DNA of 20,354 bases, from IMG/VR virus record IMGVR_UViG_3300025009_000408, positions 1-20,354 of that record; one strand, written 5' to 3'. The translations under genes were made by a program, and so were the position numbers. The DNA is from a virus. This document shows positions 13,782 to 20,354 of the stretch, one piece after another; the stretch's first letter is position 1; the number at the start of each line of letters is the position of its first letter. A model generated the notes under the pieces. The model saw only the letters and a program-made list of their open reading frames with translations. It was not told where the DNA came from and made no database searches.

Positions 13782-14923
13782 ACTCTTTCCTCGCTCGCCT
13801 TGAAATTGTAAACCGGAAACAGCCGATTCGTGATTCGCACGGTTTCCCCTAGCCAAGCCTCAATCTCGGAATAGGGCTTGTAGGCTTCCGGAGCCTCGTC
13901 TAGCGTGTCCTTGCCAACGCAAGAGGACCACACGCCAGCGTCGGCCATCGCGGCTGTAAAAACGTCCACAGAAAGCGTCCGGTGCGCTTCCTTGCGACCC
14001 ATGCGGCGGCCGGCACCGTGCGGCGCGCTATAGTTCCAGTCTGCCGCGCCCAACCCTTCCCCAAGAATCAGTCCGTCCCGCATGTTCCAGGGAATCACCA
14101 CGGGTTCGCCACACCGAGCAGAGATAGCGCCCTTACGGATGATATCGTCCGCGCCAATGAAGTTGTGGACAGACTCCACGACCCGCAACGCGCCAAGGTC
14201 AAAACCAAAGAACCCACCCACAATCTCGCGCGCCATGGTTAGCCGGTTGATGCCCGCATAGCGTTGAGCAATTCGCATATCCGAAAGGTATGCAAGAGCG
14301 TTGTCGCATTCAAGCCAAGCCAACCCGCCACACTTGCCCATGATGGATTCCGCAATCTTCTGGTGATAGGTTGCTACGCGCAAGCCGAAGTTGCGGGAAC
14401 CAGAATGCAGGGTTAGCCATAGGTCGCCGTCTCGGTCTTGGTCAACCTCAATGAAGTGATTACCCCCGCCAAGGGAGCCGACCGCGCGGAGTACCTTTCC
14501 CGGTTCGCACCCGACCTTGACGGCTAGGGCTTCGATGCTGTCCGCAAACCCTTCCCCGCATTCCTCGTCAAGAATCTCCCGAGGGATGGCGGTTTGACGG
14601 ACGCTGAAACCGGACGGGATAAGGCGCCGGATAAAGGCGTCAAGCGAGGGGAAGTCCGCACCCCCGCTACCCAAGCGGACGGCCATTACCCCGCACCCAA
14701 TATCGACACCGATTACATTCGGACAGACGCCGGGGCCGACCGGCGAGGTAAAGCCAATCACGGCACCCGCCCCCGCGTGAACATCGGGCATGATGCGAAT
14801 CTGACAACCGGCGAACGCGGGGCAGTCAAGGAACGCGGCAATCTGCGCTTCCGCCGTGGCTTCAATGTGCCCGGTGAATACCTTGCAGGACGTGGCAGAA
14901 CCCGTGAACGTCAACGCTTCCAT
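13778..14923 (-). CDS. rtcB: RtcB-type RNA ligase
   Basis: A 381-aa product whose ATG follows the DUF3310 stop directly (TGAATG). RtcB joins 2',3'-cyclic phosphate or 3'-phosphate RNA ends to 5'-OH ends using GTP and Mn2+. Family motifs are all present: MPDVHAGAGAVIGF (45-58), NVIGVDIGCGV with Asp74 and Cys77 for metal, SLGGGNHFIE with Asn155/His156, LHSGSRNFG with His173, VHNF with His253, RKGA (263-266), and the APHGAGR motif with His302, the predicted GMP-linked histidine. The length is slightly below E. coli RtcB (about 408 aa), and the active site looks complete. No archease gene is visible nearby. In phages such ligases are thought to reseal RNAs cut by host anticodon nucleases. It is the third gene of the run behind the promoter at 15353-15380 and is translationally coupled to the SLOG gene. 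Confidence 0.93.
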   Translation of the reverse strand: MEALTFTGSATSCKVFTGHIEATAEAQIAAFLDCPAFAGCQIRIMPDVHAGAGAVIGFTSPVGPGVCPNVIGVDIGCGVMAVRLGSGGADFPSLDAFIRRLIPSGFSVRQTAIPREILDEECGEGFADSIEALAVKVGCEPGKVLRAVGSLGGGNHFIEVDQDRDGDLWLTLHSGSRNFGLRVATYHQKIAESIMGKCGGLAWLECDNALAYLSDMRIAQRYAGINRLTMAREIVGGFFGFDLGALRVVESVHNFIGADDIIRKGAISARCGEPVVIPWNMRDGLILGEGLGAADWNYSAPHGAGRRMGRKEAHRTLSVDVFTAAMADAGVWSSCVGKDTLDEAPEAYKPYSEIEAWLGETVRITNRLFPVYNFKASEERV

Positions 14924-15148
14924 TCATTCCCCCTTGGATTCAATCCGAGCAACCATCCGATTGATGTACCAGACCGCCTTACGCAAGTCCTCGACGCCGC
15001 CTTTACGTTTCCAGCGAAATAGGTACTTGACAGAGCATCCCGTACAGAATGCATCCTCACCCGTCAATCCTACCGTAGCCGCTGCAATGGCGTCGATGCA
15101 CTCGATTCCGCCCGCGTTGTAGTGGCTGGGGTGGTTCACGGCTTCCAT
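14924..15148 (-). CDS. DUF3310 protein
   Basis: A 74-aa product. The ATG (15146-15148) abuts the TAG of the upstream gene and has GGGGAG just before it. Motifs: NHPSHYN (5-11), GIECIDAI (14-21), KYLFRWKRKGG (41-51) and EDLRKAVWYINRM (53-65), the standard pattern of DUF3310. This is a small family common in phages and sometimes annotated as SaV-like or nucleotide-kinase-like without firm biochemical support. Extra cysteines at 35 and 38 (CTGC) could bind a metal with Cys17. It is translationally linked to the RtcB gene. Confidence 0.9.
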   Translation of the reverse strand: MEAVNHPSHYNAGGIECIDAIAAATVGLTGEDAFCTGCSVKYLFRWKRKGGVEDLRKAVWYINRMVARIESKGE

Positions 15149-15331
15149 CTACTCCCCCTTCATCGCGGCGCGGACGGCGGCGAGGGAGGCGCGCAACACG
15201 CCGGTCTCCTCCATCGCAATCTGCCAATCAGAGTGCAGCGCCCGGTTGTTCGCACCGAGACTGTCCACATCCCCCCGCAGCCGTTCGTTGTCCACCCGCA
15301 TCGCATCGTCACGTTCCGCTTTCGTCAGCAT
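15149..15331 (-). CDS. Small coiled-coil protein, unknown
   Basis: A 60-aa product from ATG (15329-15331), with GGAGG 5 nt upstream; a TTG four codons earlier would overlap that site. The sequence (MLTKAERDDAMRVDNERLR..., then GVLRASLAAVRAAMKGE) is highly helical and charged, with leucine spacing that suggests a coiled coil. It is the first gene after the strong promoter at 15353-15380, with only a short leader. No family is recognised. It may be a spanin-like, regulatory or scaffold peptide. Confidence 0.7.
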   Translation of the reverse strand: MLTKAERDDAMRVDNERLRGDVDSLGANNRALHSDWQIAMEETGVLRASLAAVRAAMKGE

Positions 15332-15352
15332 CGGAGCCTCCAAATTTCCGCC

Positions 15353-15380
15353 ATTATACCGCCCTATCCCGCGCCGTCAA
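15353..15380 (-). promoter_or_regulatory. Strong sigma70-like promoter for the cargo run
   Basis: On the minus strand TTGACG (15375-15380), a 16-nt spacer and a perfect TATAAT (15353-15358) precede the coiled-coil gene by about 22 nt, so the leader would be very short (start near 15346). Just upstream is an element shared with the other promoter (15382-15401). It probably drives the run from 15331 to 12001. Confidence 0.75.
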
Positions 15381-15381
15381 G

Positions 15382-15401
15382 CGTTATTTGCGGGGGGCTA
15401 A
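15382..15401 (-). repeat. Promoter-linked upstream element, copy 1
   Basis: Minus-strand TTAGCCCCCCGCAAATAACG ends 1 nt before the -35 box at 15375-15380. A similar element lies at 15829-15847 before the other promoter. It may act like an UP element or a binding site for a phage regulator. Confidence 0.5.
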
Positions 15402-15460
15402 TCCATTCCGGCGCCTACTCCCGCCGCCGTCGCACCAGCGGAGGGGTAGGGGTCGGAACG

Positions 15461-15745
15461 TCAATCCAACACGTCGAAAGCCATTTCCAGAACCTCATCT
15501 TCCGCCAATTTGACGAATTCGGCCACGGCGTTCGCGTCGTCGCCCTCGTCGCATTCCACGATGGGCGCGGGACCGGAGCCGCTGGTGTTGCGCTGTAGGT
15601 TCACAGTCACTTCGGCGCCTTCGTATGTCGATTCCAGTGCGCAACGCAGCATGTCCACGAAGTTGACCGCAACCTTTTCGCGGTCGATGGCGTTCTCGAT
15701 TCCGATGTTTCCGTCCAGGACCGTAACCACGATGCGCTTGACCAT
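15461..15745 (-). CDS. Small acidic protein, unknown
   Basis: A 94-aa product from ATG (15743-15745), with AAGGGG about 6 nt upstream. The N-terminus is a strand (KRIVVTVLDGN), then a long helix (FVDMLRCALESTYEG), a strand (EVTVNLQRN) and an acidic C-terminal helix (DDANAVAEFVKLAEDEVLEMAFDVLD). This beta-alpha-beta-alpha layout suits a small regulatory or anti-host protein. No family is recognised. It is the only gene between the two promoters and follows its own promoter (15797-15824), so it may be monocistronic. The GC-rich imperfect stem downstream (about 15410-15455) could end its transcript. Confidence 0.65.
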   Translation of the reverse strand: MVKRIVVTVLDGNIGIENAIDREKVAVNFVDMLRCALESTYEGAEVTVNLQRNTSGSGPAPIVECDEGDDANAVAEFVKLAEDEVLEMAFDVLD

Positions 15746-15796
15746 TCCCCACCCCTTGTTTTAACCCGGTCAACGACCACCGTCAACCTGAGAACG

Positions 15797-15824
15797 ATTC
15801 TACTCTCCCTGTCTGTGGTGTCAA
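15797..15824 (-). promoter_or_regulatory. Strong sigma70-like promoter before the 94-aa gene
   Basis: The minus strand shows a perfect TTGACA (15819-15824), a 16-nt spacer and TAGAAT (15797-15802, five of six), with the expected start near 15790 and a leader of about 45 nt. A second, weaker candidate (TTGACG 15781-15786, TTAAAA 15759-15764, 16-nt spacer) lies just downstream. It sits in the gap after the 485-aa gene, separating the portal module from the cargo run. Confidence 0.7.
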
Positions 15825-15828
15825 CAAT

Positions 15829-15847
15829 TTATTTTGCGGTGGGCTAA
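15829..15847 (-). repeat. Promoter-linked upstream element, copy 2
   Basis: Minus-strand TTAGCCCACCGCAAAATAA begins 23 nt before the -35 TTGACA and closely matches the element at 15382-15401. A shorter relative (TAAGCCCCGCAACG) sits just upstream at 15851-15864. Confidence 0.5.
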
Positions 15848-15876
15848 AATCGTTGCGGGGCTTACTCGGGGAGGCT

Positions 15877-17334
15877 CTAGACCTTGGGTTTGTCTGTGGA
15901 GGGGGTGGCCATGCTGGCGTAATCTTTATCTCGGTTGTCGATAAACCACTTTGCACTTGTAACCGACGGGATTGCTTCACGCAGCACCACCAATTTATCG
16001 CGAGTCGCGCTGGCGTTCGTCATGCCCATGGCGACATCTTGATTGGCTCGGTTAATGTGTTCCGCGAGCATCGTCATCATTCCCGAACGAATCGAGGTTG
16101 CCCACGTGACTTGCTTTTCCGAACCCTCAAGCGTGGCGCTTGCTTTGGGGGTACCCTTCCCCTTCCCCTCCCCCTTCCCGATAGCCCGCAGCGCCTCGGT
16201 TTGAGCGGGGGTGAGTGGGGCACCCTTCTCCTTCGCCCTCGGCCGCAAAGTCATCGCGCCGCTTCTGGTCCGACTCGCAACCGCCGAATAGGCGGCGCCA
16301 GCCTCCCGAAGTTTCGCACGTGCGGCATCGATCAACGCGGCGCCCTTCTCGTGAACCTGATCGTTGAAGTTCCTCATGTTCTTCTTCCCCGTCCCCTCAG
16401 ACGGCTTCACTTTAGCAGACGGCGAAGCGTTGTCAACCTTTTTCCACTTGCCATCCGTTTCCTTCCATTCTCCCGTAACGTTACCCTGTCCGTCCGCGTC
16501 GGTAATGAAGTGCGAGCCGTCAACGTAGGAGTGAGCCCGCACGTTGCCGCTCTTAAGGTGTTCCGTGATAACCTTCGCGCCCTTGTGAGCCTTGCCCGCC
16601 GCCTCTGCGACCTTGGCACGCGCGCCCTTGATACCTGCCCAATCGTGCCCGCCCGATGCCGCTTCGTGAGCCCCGCCAAGACGCAGGAACGAGTAACCGC
16701 TGATACCCTTGCCCATCGCGGTCGAAAGCGCGCCCGTCAGACTGCGACCGCTTCCGGCTTCCTTGCCGTCAATGTGGACCGTGAAGCGACCATCATCGCC
16801 TTCCGTAACCTTGACTTCCTTCCCCTGGTAGTGACGGGTAATCTCCGTGCCCTTGGCGGGCAGACGCTTATCCCGCTCACCACGCTTCCGGACGTGTTCA
16901 GCCCATCGCCGGTAAGCCTCGGGTTCGTCCTTGGGTTTGGCTTCCCCGTCGCCCGTGTCAGCAGTAGCGCCGGGTTTGACGTACTGGCGCACAGTCTTTT
17001 TGTGCCCTTCCTTGTCCACAATCTGCCGCTCGCTCCCCGCAACGTAGGTGCCGCCCTTCTTGCCGGTCGTGACTTGGCGGGCCTTCCGGAATTCCTCGAC
17101 TAGCGCGGCAGGAAGCCGAATGGACTTGACCGCTTCCGGAGTATCGTCCGGGTCAGGACCAAAATCGTCGTCCGGGTCGTGCCCGTCGTCCTCCGAGGCG
17201 TCCGCGGGTGATACGTCGGGGACCATCGGCACGGCCTCACCATCACGGACAACCATCACGTCCGCCAAGTCGTCAACGCCGTACTTTTCGCAAAGGTGCT
17301 TTTTCATCCACGCGCAATCGTCAGCAAAACTCAT
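15877..17334 (-). CDS. Portal-adjacent protein sharing N-terminal modules with the topoisomerase, unknown
   Basis: A 485-aa product. The start ATG (17332-17334) overlaps the topoisomerase stop as ATGA and has AAGGGGG upstream; the frame runs 20 codons further without need. Residue order: an acidic linker (GHDPDDDFGPDPDD, 50-63), PEAVKSIR (66-73), then a 40-residue module (84-123: KARQ..TGKKGGTYVAGSERQI...YVKPGA) 75% identical to one in the topoisomerase. A DUF2924-like domain follows at about 157-220 (RLPAKGTEITRHYQGKEVKV, then SGRSLTGALSTAMGKG). The middle is Ala/Lys/Gly-rich with a GKGEGKGKG hinge. The C-terminal domain (about 400-470) has TLEGSEKQVTWATSIR and AKWFIDNRDK, a pattern found in many small bacterial and phage proteins of unknown role. 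By position it may be a head-internal or DNA-associated protein, but that is inference. Confidence 0.75.
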   Translation of the reverse strand: MSFADDCAWMKKHLCEKYGVDDLADVMVVRDGEAVPMVPDVSPADASEDDGHDPDDDFGPDPDDTPEAVKSIRLPAALVEEFRKARQVTTGKKGGTYVAGSERQIVDKEGHKKTVRQYVKPGATADTGDGEAKPKDEPEAYRRWAEHVRKRGERDKRLPAKGTEITRHYQGKEVKVTEGDDGRFTVHIDGKEAGSGRSLTGALSTAMGKGISGYSFLRLGGAHEAASGGHDWAGIKGARAKVAEAAGKAHKGAKVITEHLKSGNVRAHSYVDGSHFITDADGQGNVTGEWKETDGKWKKVDNASPSAKVKPSEGTGKKNMRNFNDQVHEKGAALIDAARAKLREAGAAYSAVASRTRSGAMTLRPRAKEKGAPLTPAQTEALRAIGKGEGKGKGTPKASATLEGSEKQVTWATSIRSGMMTMLAEHINRANQDVAMGMTNASATRDKLVVLREAIPSVTSAKWFIDNRDKDYASMATPSTDKPKV

Positions 17335-18596
17335 ACCGCAACCCCCTTTTCCCACGAACCCCAAGCGAATGGAGCGATGTAAGCCTTCAGGCAAATCGCC
17401 GCCGTGTTTGATAGTGCTGTTGCGACACGGCCAGCGACGTACTTTTTCGCCTTCGCCAATTCGGCCTCCGTCGTTGGCGGCTTTGGCGGCGGGGCAGTCT
17501 CTACCATGCGGGTTGCCGTAATGGTTCCCTTCGCCGTCCGAAAATCCTTCGTCTTGTAACTCGTCCCGGGCGGGCTAACCGACTTGACCGCGGCGAGAAC
17601 GTTAGCCCGGGTCGCTAGTGGCCACAAAGGCACGTCGGGACCACCCGCGGCGGCAACGCGAGCTTTTAGCGCAGCCACAATAGCTGGGTCGTCCGTCCGA
17701 AATTCGTTACGATGAGCGTTCTTGCCGATGAAGTCGAACACCGCCGAATCCCCCTCAAACTTGACGTGCCGCGCTTGCAGCGTCGTTGCCCCGTAAGCCT
17801 TCACGCTCGCCTTCGTGTCATTGTCCGACCCCGGCCGCATCCCCGTGTCAACGACGAGCGCCAAAGCTTCAAATCGTTGCCGGTCGCCGTCCTTTTGCGA
17901 GCCCATCCCCGCCCTAATTCCTTCCTGGATTTTAGCAAAATCGCGCAATAGAGTCAAGGTCCGCTTAAACTTCTTTTCCGCCGCAATTCTATCGTGTTCG
18001 GCCGTATAAATAGGCTTGGTGCGGTCCTTGCTGTCCTTGACTTTTGCGAGCAGCCCCCTCGCGTTCCCGTTGGGCGATTCGGACTGCCAGATTACCCGAT
18101 AGCCCGGGGGGATTTTGACACCGTGGACCGTGACACCCTCACCCGCGGGAGCCCCGACCATATCGCTAACAGATACCGGCTTACCAGTAGCGCGCGAAAC
18201 CGCTTGAGTCAGCGTCCGCCCGGTTCCAGACTCCTTCCCGTCAACCGACACTCGAAACGAACCATCCGCAGATTCGACGGCCGAAACCTTCTTACCGTCA
18301 ACGTCCTTCGTGATGGGGGTTCCAGCCTCGGGGAGCCTCGGATCCCGTCGCGTGGGAGATTCGGGCTTTGCAACGACTCGCGGAATCCTCGGGGCATCCC
18401 CAGCAGAGGTTTGGCTACTGCCGCCAGCGCCGGGTTTGACATATTCCCTAATCGTCTCCCTAACGCCGTCTTTGTTGATAATTTGCCGCTCGGACCCGGC
18501 GACGTAAGTCCCCCCTTTCTTCCCCGTGACGATTTGGCGGGCCTTACGCATCTCCCCGCACACGGCTAGTTCTTCGGGCGTCAATCGAATCGCCAT
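17331..18596 (-). CDS. DNA topoisomerase IB with N-terminal DUF2924-like extension
   Basis: A 421-aa product. GGGGAG precedes the ATG, which lies 8 nt after the portal stop. Residues 18-57 are the shared module (TGKKGGTYVAGSERQI...YVKPGA), and about 86-148 are DUF2924-like (RLPEAGTPITKDVDGKKVSA; GTGRTLTQAVSRATGKP). From about 160 it is a type IB topoisomerase: KIPPGYRVIWQSESPNGNAR, a helical linker, then GMRPGSDND (Arg254), TTLQARHVKFEG, FDFIGKNAHRNEF (Lys292), YKTKDFRTAKGT (Arg353) and ALSNTAAICLKAYIAP with Asn397 and Tyr406. These match the Arg-Lys-Arg-Asn/His-Tyr pentad; Asn in place of the viral His is the bacterial form. The enzyme should nick one strand through a 3'-phosphotyrosine and relax supercoils without ATP. 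Its place between portal and head genes is unusual and hints at a packaging, ejection or virion role, which is inference. Confidence 0.9.
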   Translation of the reverse strand: MAIRLTPEELAVCGEMRKARQIVTGKKGGTYVAGSERQIINKDGVRETIREYVKPGAGGSSQTSAGDAPRIPRVVAKPESPTRRDPRLPEAGTPITKDVDGKKVSAVESADGSFRVSVDGKESGTGRTLTQAVSRATGKPVSVSDMVGAPAGEGVTVHGVKIPPGYRVIWQSESPNGNARGLLAKVKDSKDRTKPIYTAEHDRIAAEKKFKRTLTLLRDFAKIQEGIRAGMGSQKDGDRQRFEALALVVDTGMRPGSDNDTKASVKAYGATTLQARHVKFEGDSAVFDFIGKNAHRNEFRTDDPAIVAALKARVAAAGGPDVPLWPLATRANVLAAVKSVSPPGTSYKTKDFRTAKGTITATRMVETAPPPKPPTTEAELAKAKKYVAGRVATALSNTAAICLKAYIAPFAWGSWEKGVAV

Positions 18597-18604
18597 GGCT
18601 CCCC

Positions 18605-20182
18605 CTAGAATTCAAAAACCAGCGTTTCGCCCCGCAAACTCTTGACCGCTTCCGGTTGTGCCTCCGTGGTGTCATCCTTGGCCGTTGTGGGCGCTTCTGC
18701 GTCCGTAGGGGTACCATCATCCCCCCAATCCATCGTTGGGTCTGTGGCGGGCTTCCCGGAACCGTCGCCGGTATCACTACCTTGACCCGCCGCCGCAGTC
18801 TGCATCGCCTGATACACCGAGGAAAGAATGATATCCCCGCCCTCGATAGGCTCCATATCGTCCTCTGCCCTCAATTCGTTTACCGTCACCTTGGTGCGCG
18901 CGCGAATCTCGTCTAGTTCCGCTTGGTCCTTTTCGGAACGACCTTCCAACCCACAAACGCGATACTCGAAGTCCGGATTGATGCGATGGACAATCCACTT
19001 GTTCAACGCGGCTTCAAGTAGATACGCCTTGGGCGCGATACCCTTCGCTTGTCCCGTAGCGACCTTATCGTCAATCCCGCCCTGAGACATAGACGACGAA
19101 ACGCCATGCTGACCCGCATAGAATCCGACTTCCTCTGGCGCCACGCCGCAAAGCGAGCATAGCAATAGGAAGTTAGTCCAGACCCATTCGCCAAACTGCA
19201 TGTCTTGATTGGTATACCCGGTAAACGGAATCCACTTGGCATCCGCGCCCGCCCCCTGCATGTTCACACCGGGGAGCCTGTGCGCGTTCTTGACGCCCGT
19301 TAGCAGGTATCGCACGCCGCGCATGAATTCCTGAAACTTCTCTTGCGGCATGTCGCCAAGCAACGCGAGCATTCCGGGCGGGCCACCTTGCTTGAAAATG
19401 TTCTGATTGTAGACGTATGCCGACATAATGTTTGTCAGAATCGTCAGCAGTTCCACTAGCACCGGGCGACCGTATCCCGCGCTCCGAATGTCCGTAGACG
19501 GGTACTGTACCGCAAACGCCAGTTGGTCCGGGGAGAACCACGCGACATTTTGCATGTTGACGCGCTGCACAAAGGCGGCATCCCCAGGCTGATAAACGCT
19601 GTATGCCTGCCTCGGACGCACGCGGTAAATCGTGGACGCATCGCGGGCTTCCCAACAGGCAGGCTTACCTGTGCGGTCGGGCATAGTCTCGAATACCATC
19701 GCGTCGAAAACGAACGAATCCGCAACGAGTTTGCGCGTGAATGTCTCGAAGTTATCCCGCACAAACGGGTCAACGTCATCGTTCCGGAATTCGCCGCAGT
19801 CGAGTAGCAGGCGCTCGATTCGCTTGGATTCCTTCTTGTCTGCATTCGTCGGCGTTCCTTCCTCGTCGCGCATGGCAACGCGGAAACCCTGCCCGAATCG
19901 ACCACGGCGGGGGCGCGCGAAAACGGCCATGCGGTCGCAGTAGTACCGTTTGAACAGGGAAATCCACGGCGTTTCAGCCATGGACCGCAAGACGTGGGCG
20001 CTGTAGGGCGAATGCGTTGACATTTGCTCAATGTGCGCTTGCGCTTGCGTCAGTTCCCACGGGTCGATAGTGAACCCCTGAGACTCGGATTGTTTCCTAT
20101 CCTTGGGGTTGATTTCCATCAGCACGGGCGGGGTGTCGTTCTGTCGGTCTGAACGCTTCCGCCACAAGTCTTTGAACGCCAT
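18605..20182 (-). CDS. Portal protein
   Basis: A 525-aa product starting MAFKDLWRKRSDRQNDTPPV, with GGAGG 7 nt before the ATG. It forms the dodecameric ring at one head vertex through which DNA is packaged and ejected. Family features: an early ALVLRSM-like helix (YSAHVLRSMAET), a crown/wing region with FETFTRKLVADSFVFDAMVFETMPDRTGKP, the IYRVRPRQAYSV strand, NVAWFSPDQLAFAVQYPSTD, the long helix LLTILTNIMSAYVYNQNIFKQGG, the EVGFYAGQHGVSSSMSQGG loop and the TVNELRAEDDMEPIEGGD segment (433-450) typical of portals. The last 70 residues are acidic and disordered and end in PEAVKSLRGE, a short motif also found in the 485-aa protein. It is the first complete gene in the window and is followed 8 nt later by the topoisomerase gene. 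Confidence 0.93.
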   Translation of the reverse strand: MAFKDLWRKRSDRQNDTPPVLMEINPKDRKQSESQGFTIDPWELTQAQAHIEQMSTHSPYSAHVLRSMAETPWISLFKRYYCDRMAVFARPRRGRFGQGFRVAMRDEEGTPTNADKKESKRIERLLLDCGEFRNDDVDPFVRDNFETFTRKLVADSFVFDAMVFETMPDRTGKPACWEARDASTIYRVRPRQAYSVYQPGDAAFVQRVNMQNVAWFSPDQLAFAVQYPSTDIRSAGYGRPVLVELLTILTNIMSAYVYNQNIFKQGGPPGMLALLGDMPQEKFQEFMRGVRYLLTGVKNAHRLPGVNMQGAGADAKWIPFTGYTNQDMQFGEWVWTNFLLLCSLCGVAPEEVGFYAGQHGVSSSMSQGGIDDKVATGQAKGIAPKAYLLEAALNKWIVHRINPDFEYRVCGLEGRSEKDQAELDEIRARTKVTVNELRAEDDMEPIEGGDIILSSVYQAMQTAAAGQGSDTGDGSGKPATDPTMDWGDDGTPTDAEAPTTAKDDTTEAQPEAVKSLRGETLVFEF

Positions 20183-20209
20183 GGACGTACCTCCGAAAGC
20201 GGCAGGGAA

Positions 20210-20354
20210 CTACGCCACGGGTGCGGCGACAGGCTCGGGAACGGCGACGGCGGTAACATCGGGGGAAGCCACGGGGGCAGGTTTTAGAGCCTCCTGAGCC
20301 TCGTGGATGCCCTCTAGAACTTGGTCGCGCGTCCAATCGTGGTATTCCATCACG
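20210..20354 (-). CDS. End of a small Ala/Pro-rich protein upstream of the portal
   Basis: The frame is open to the right edge. An ATG at 20348-20350 would give a 46-aa protein (MEYHDWTRDQVLEGIHEAQE, then an Ala/Pro/Val-rich tail), but the four bases upstream do not show whether this is the true start, and GTG at 20351-20353 is also in frame. The N-terminal part is a short amphipathic helix and the tail is low complexity. It may be a small gene between terminase and portal or the C-terminus of something larger. It stops 27 nt before the portal ATG. Confidence 0.6.
   Translation of the reverse strand, partial: VMEYHDWTRDQVLEGIHEAQEALKPAPVASPDVTAVAVPEPVAAPVA

Noticed and set aside
15853-17103. 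A 416-codon open frame on the plus strand opposite the 485-aa gene
   Set aside because: No ribosome binding site or recognisable domain. The minus-strand gene has an ATGA overlap, a good ribosome binding site and conserved modules, so this is an antisense shadow of GC-rich coding sequence.
17994-18569. A 191-codon plus-strand open frame opposite the topoisomerase gene
   Set aside because: It is antisense to a gene with a complete enzyme active site and has no start signal of its own.

Overview
The window is a 20 kb stretch of a tailed-phage (Caudoviricetes) genome with a contractile tail, so a myovirus or a matching prophage. Every gene I can support lies on the minus strand, so the transcription order runs from high to low coordinates. 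Genes are tightly packed, with ATGA or TTGA overlaps and GGAGG-type ribosome binding sites, and there is no tRNA, rRNA, IS element or CRISPR array. The Shine-Dalgarno sites and sigma70-like promoters indicate a bacterial host of moderately high GC. The host cannot be named from this sequence.

Layout in transcription order. (1) 20354-15877, portal module: the end of a small Ala/Pro-rich protein, the portal protein, a predicted type IB DNA topoisomerase carrying an N-terminal extension, and a 485-aa protein that shares that extension. (2) 15824-12001, cargo region: two sigma70-like promoters and a run of small or enzymatic genes. These are a 94-aa unknown, a coiled-coil peptide, a DUF3310 protein, an RtcB-type RNA ligase, a DUF2493/SLOG protein, a 75-aa unknown, a radical SAM enzyme and a one-pass membrane protein. 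(3) 11835-9047, head module: a prohead protease with a C-terminal scaffold region that has its own internal start, then the major capsid protein, followed by a perfect 12-bp inverted repeat. (4) 8979-4741, connector/neck module. (5) 4715-1367, tail sheath, tail tube and a two-frame tail assembly chaperone with a visible frameshift signal. (6) 1265-1, a phage protein with GTATAG-type repeats and the 5' part of a probable baseplate protein that runs off the window.

The structural genes follow the usual myovirus order (portal, protease/scaffold, capsid, connectors, sheath, tube, chaperone). The cargo block splits the portal from the protease/capsid genes. The most unusual points are: a complete topoisomerase IB active site encoded next to the portal and fused to a module shared with its neighbour; an RNA-ligase/SLOG/radical-SAM cargo operon behind its own promoter inside the head genes; and a +1/-2-type frameshift site (T6, 8-nt spacer, 6-bp hairpin) in the chaperone genes. 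Protein family assignments rest on motifs read by eye; no database search was run.
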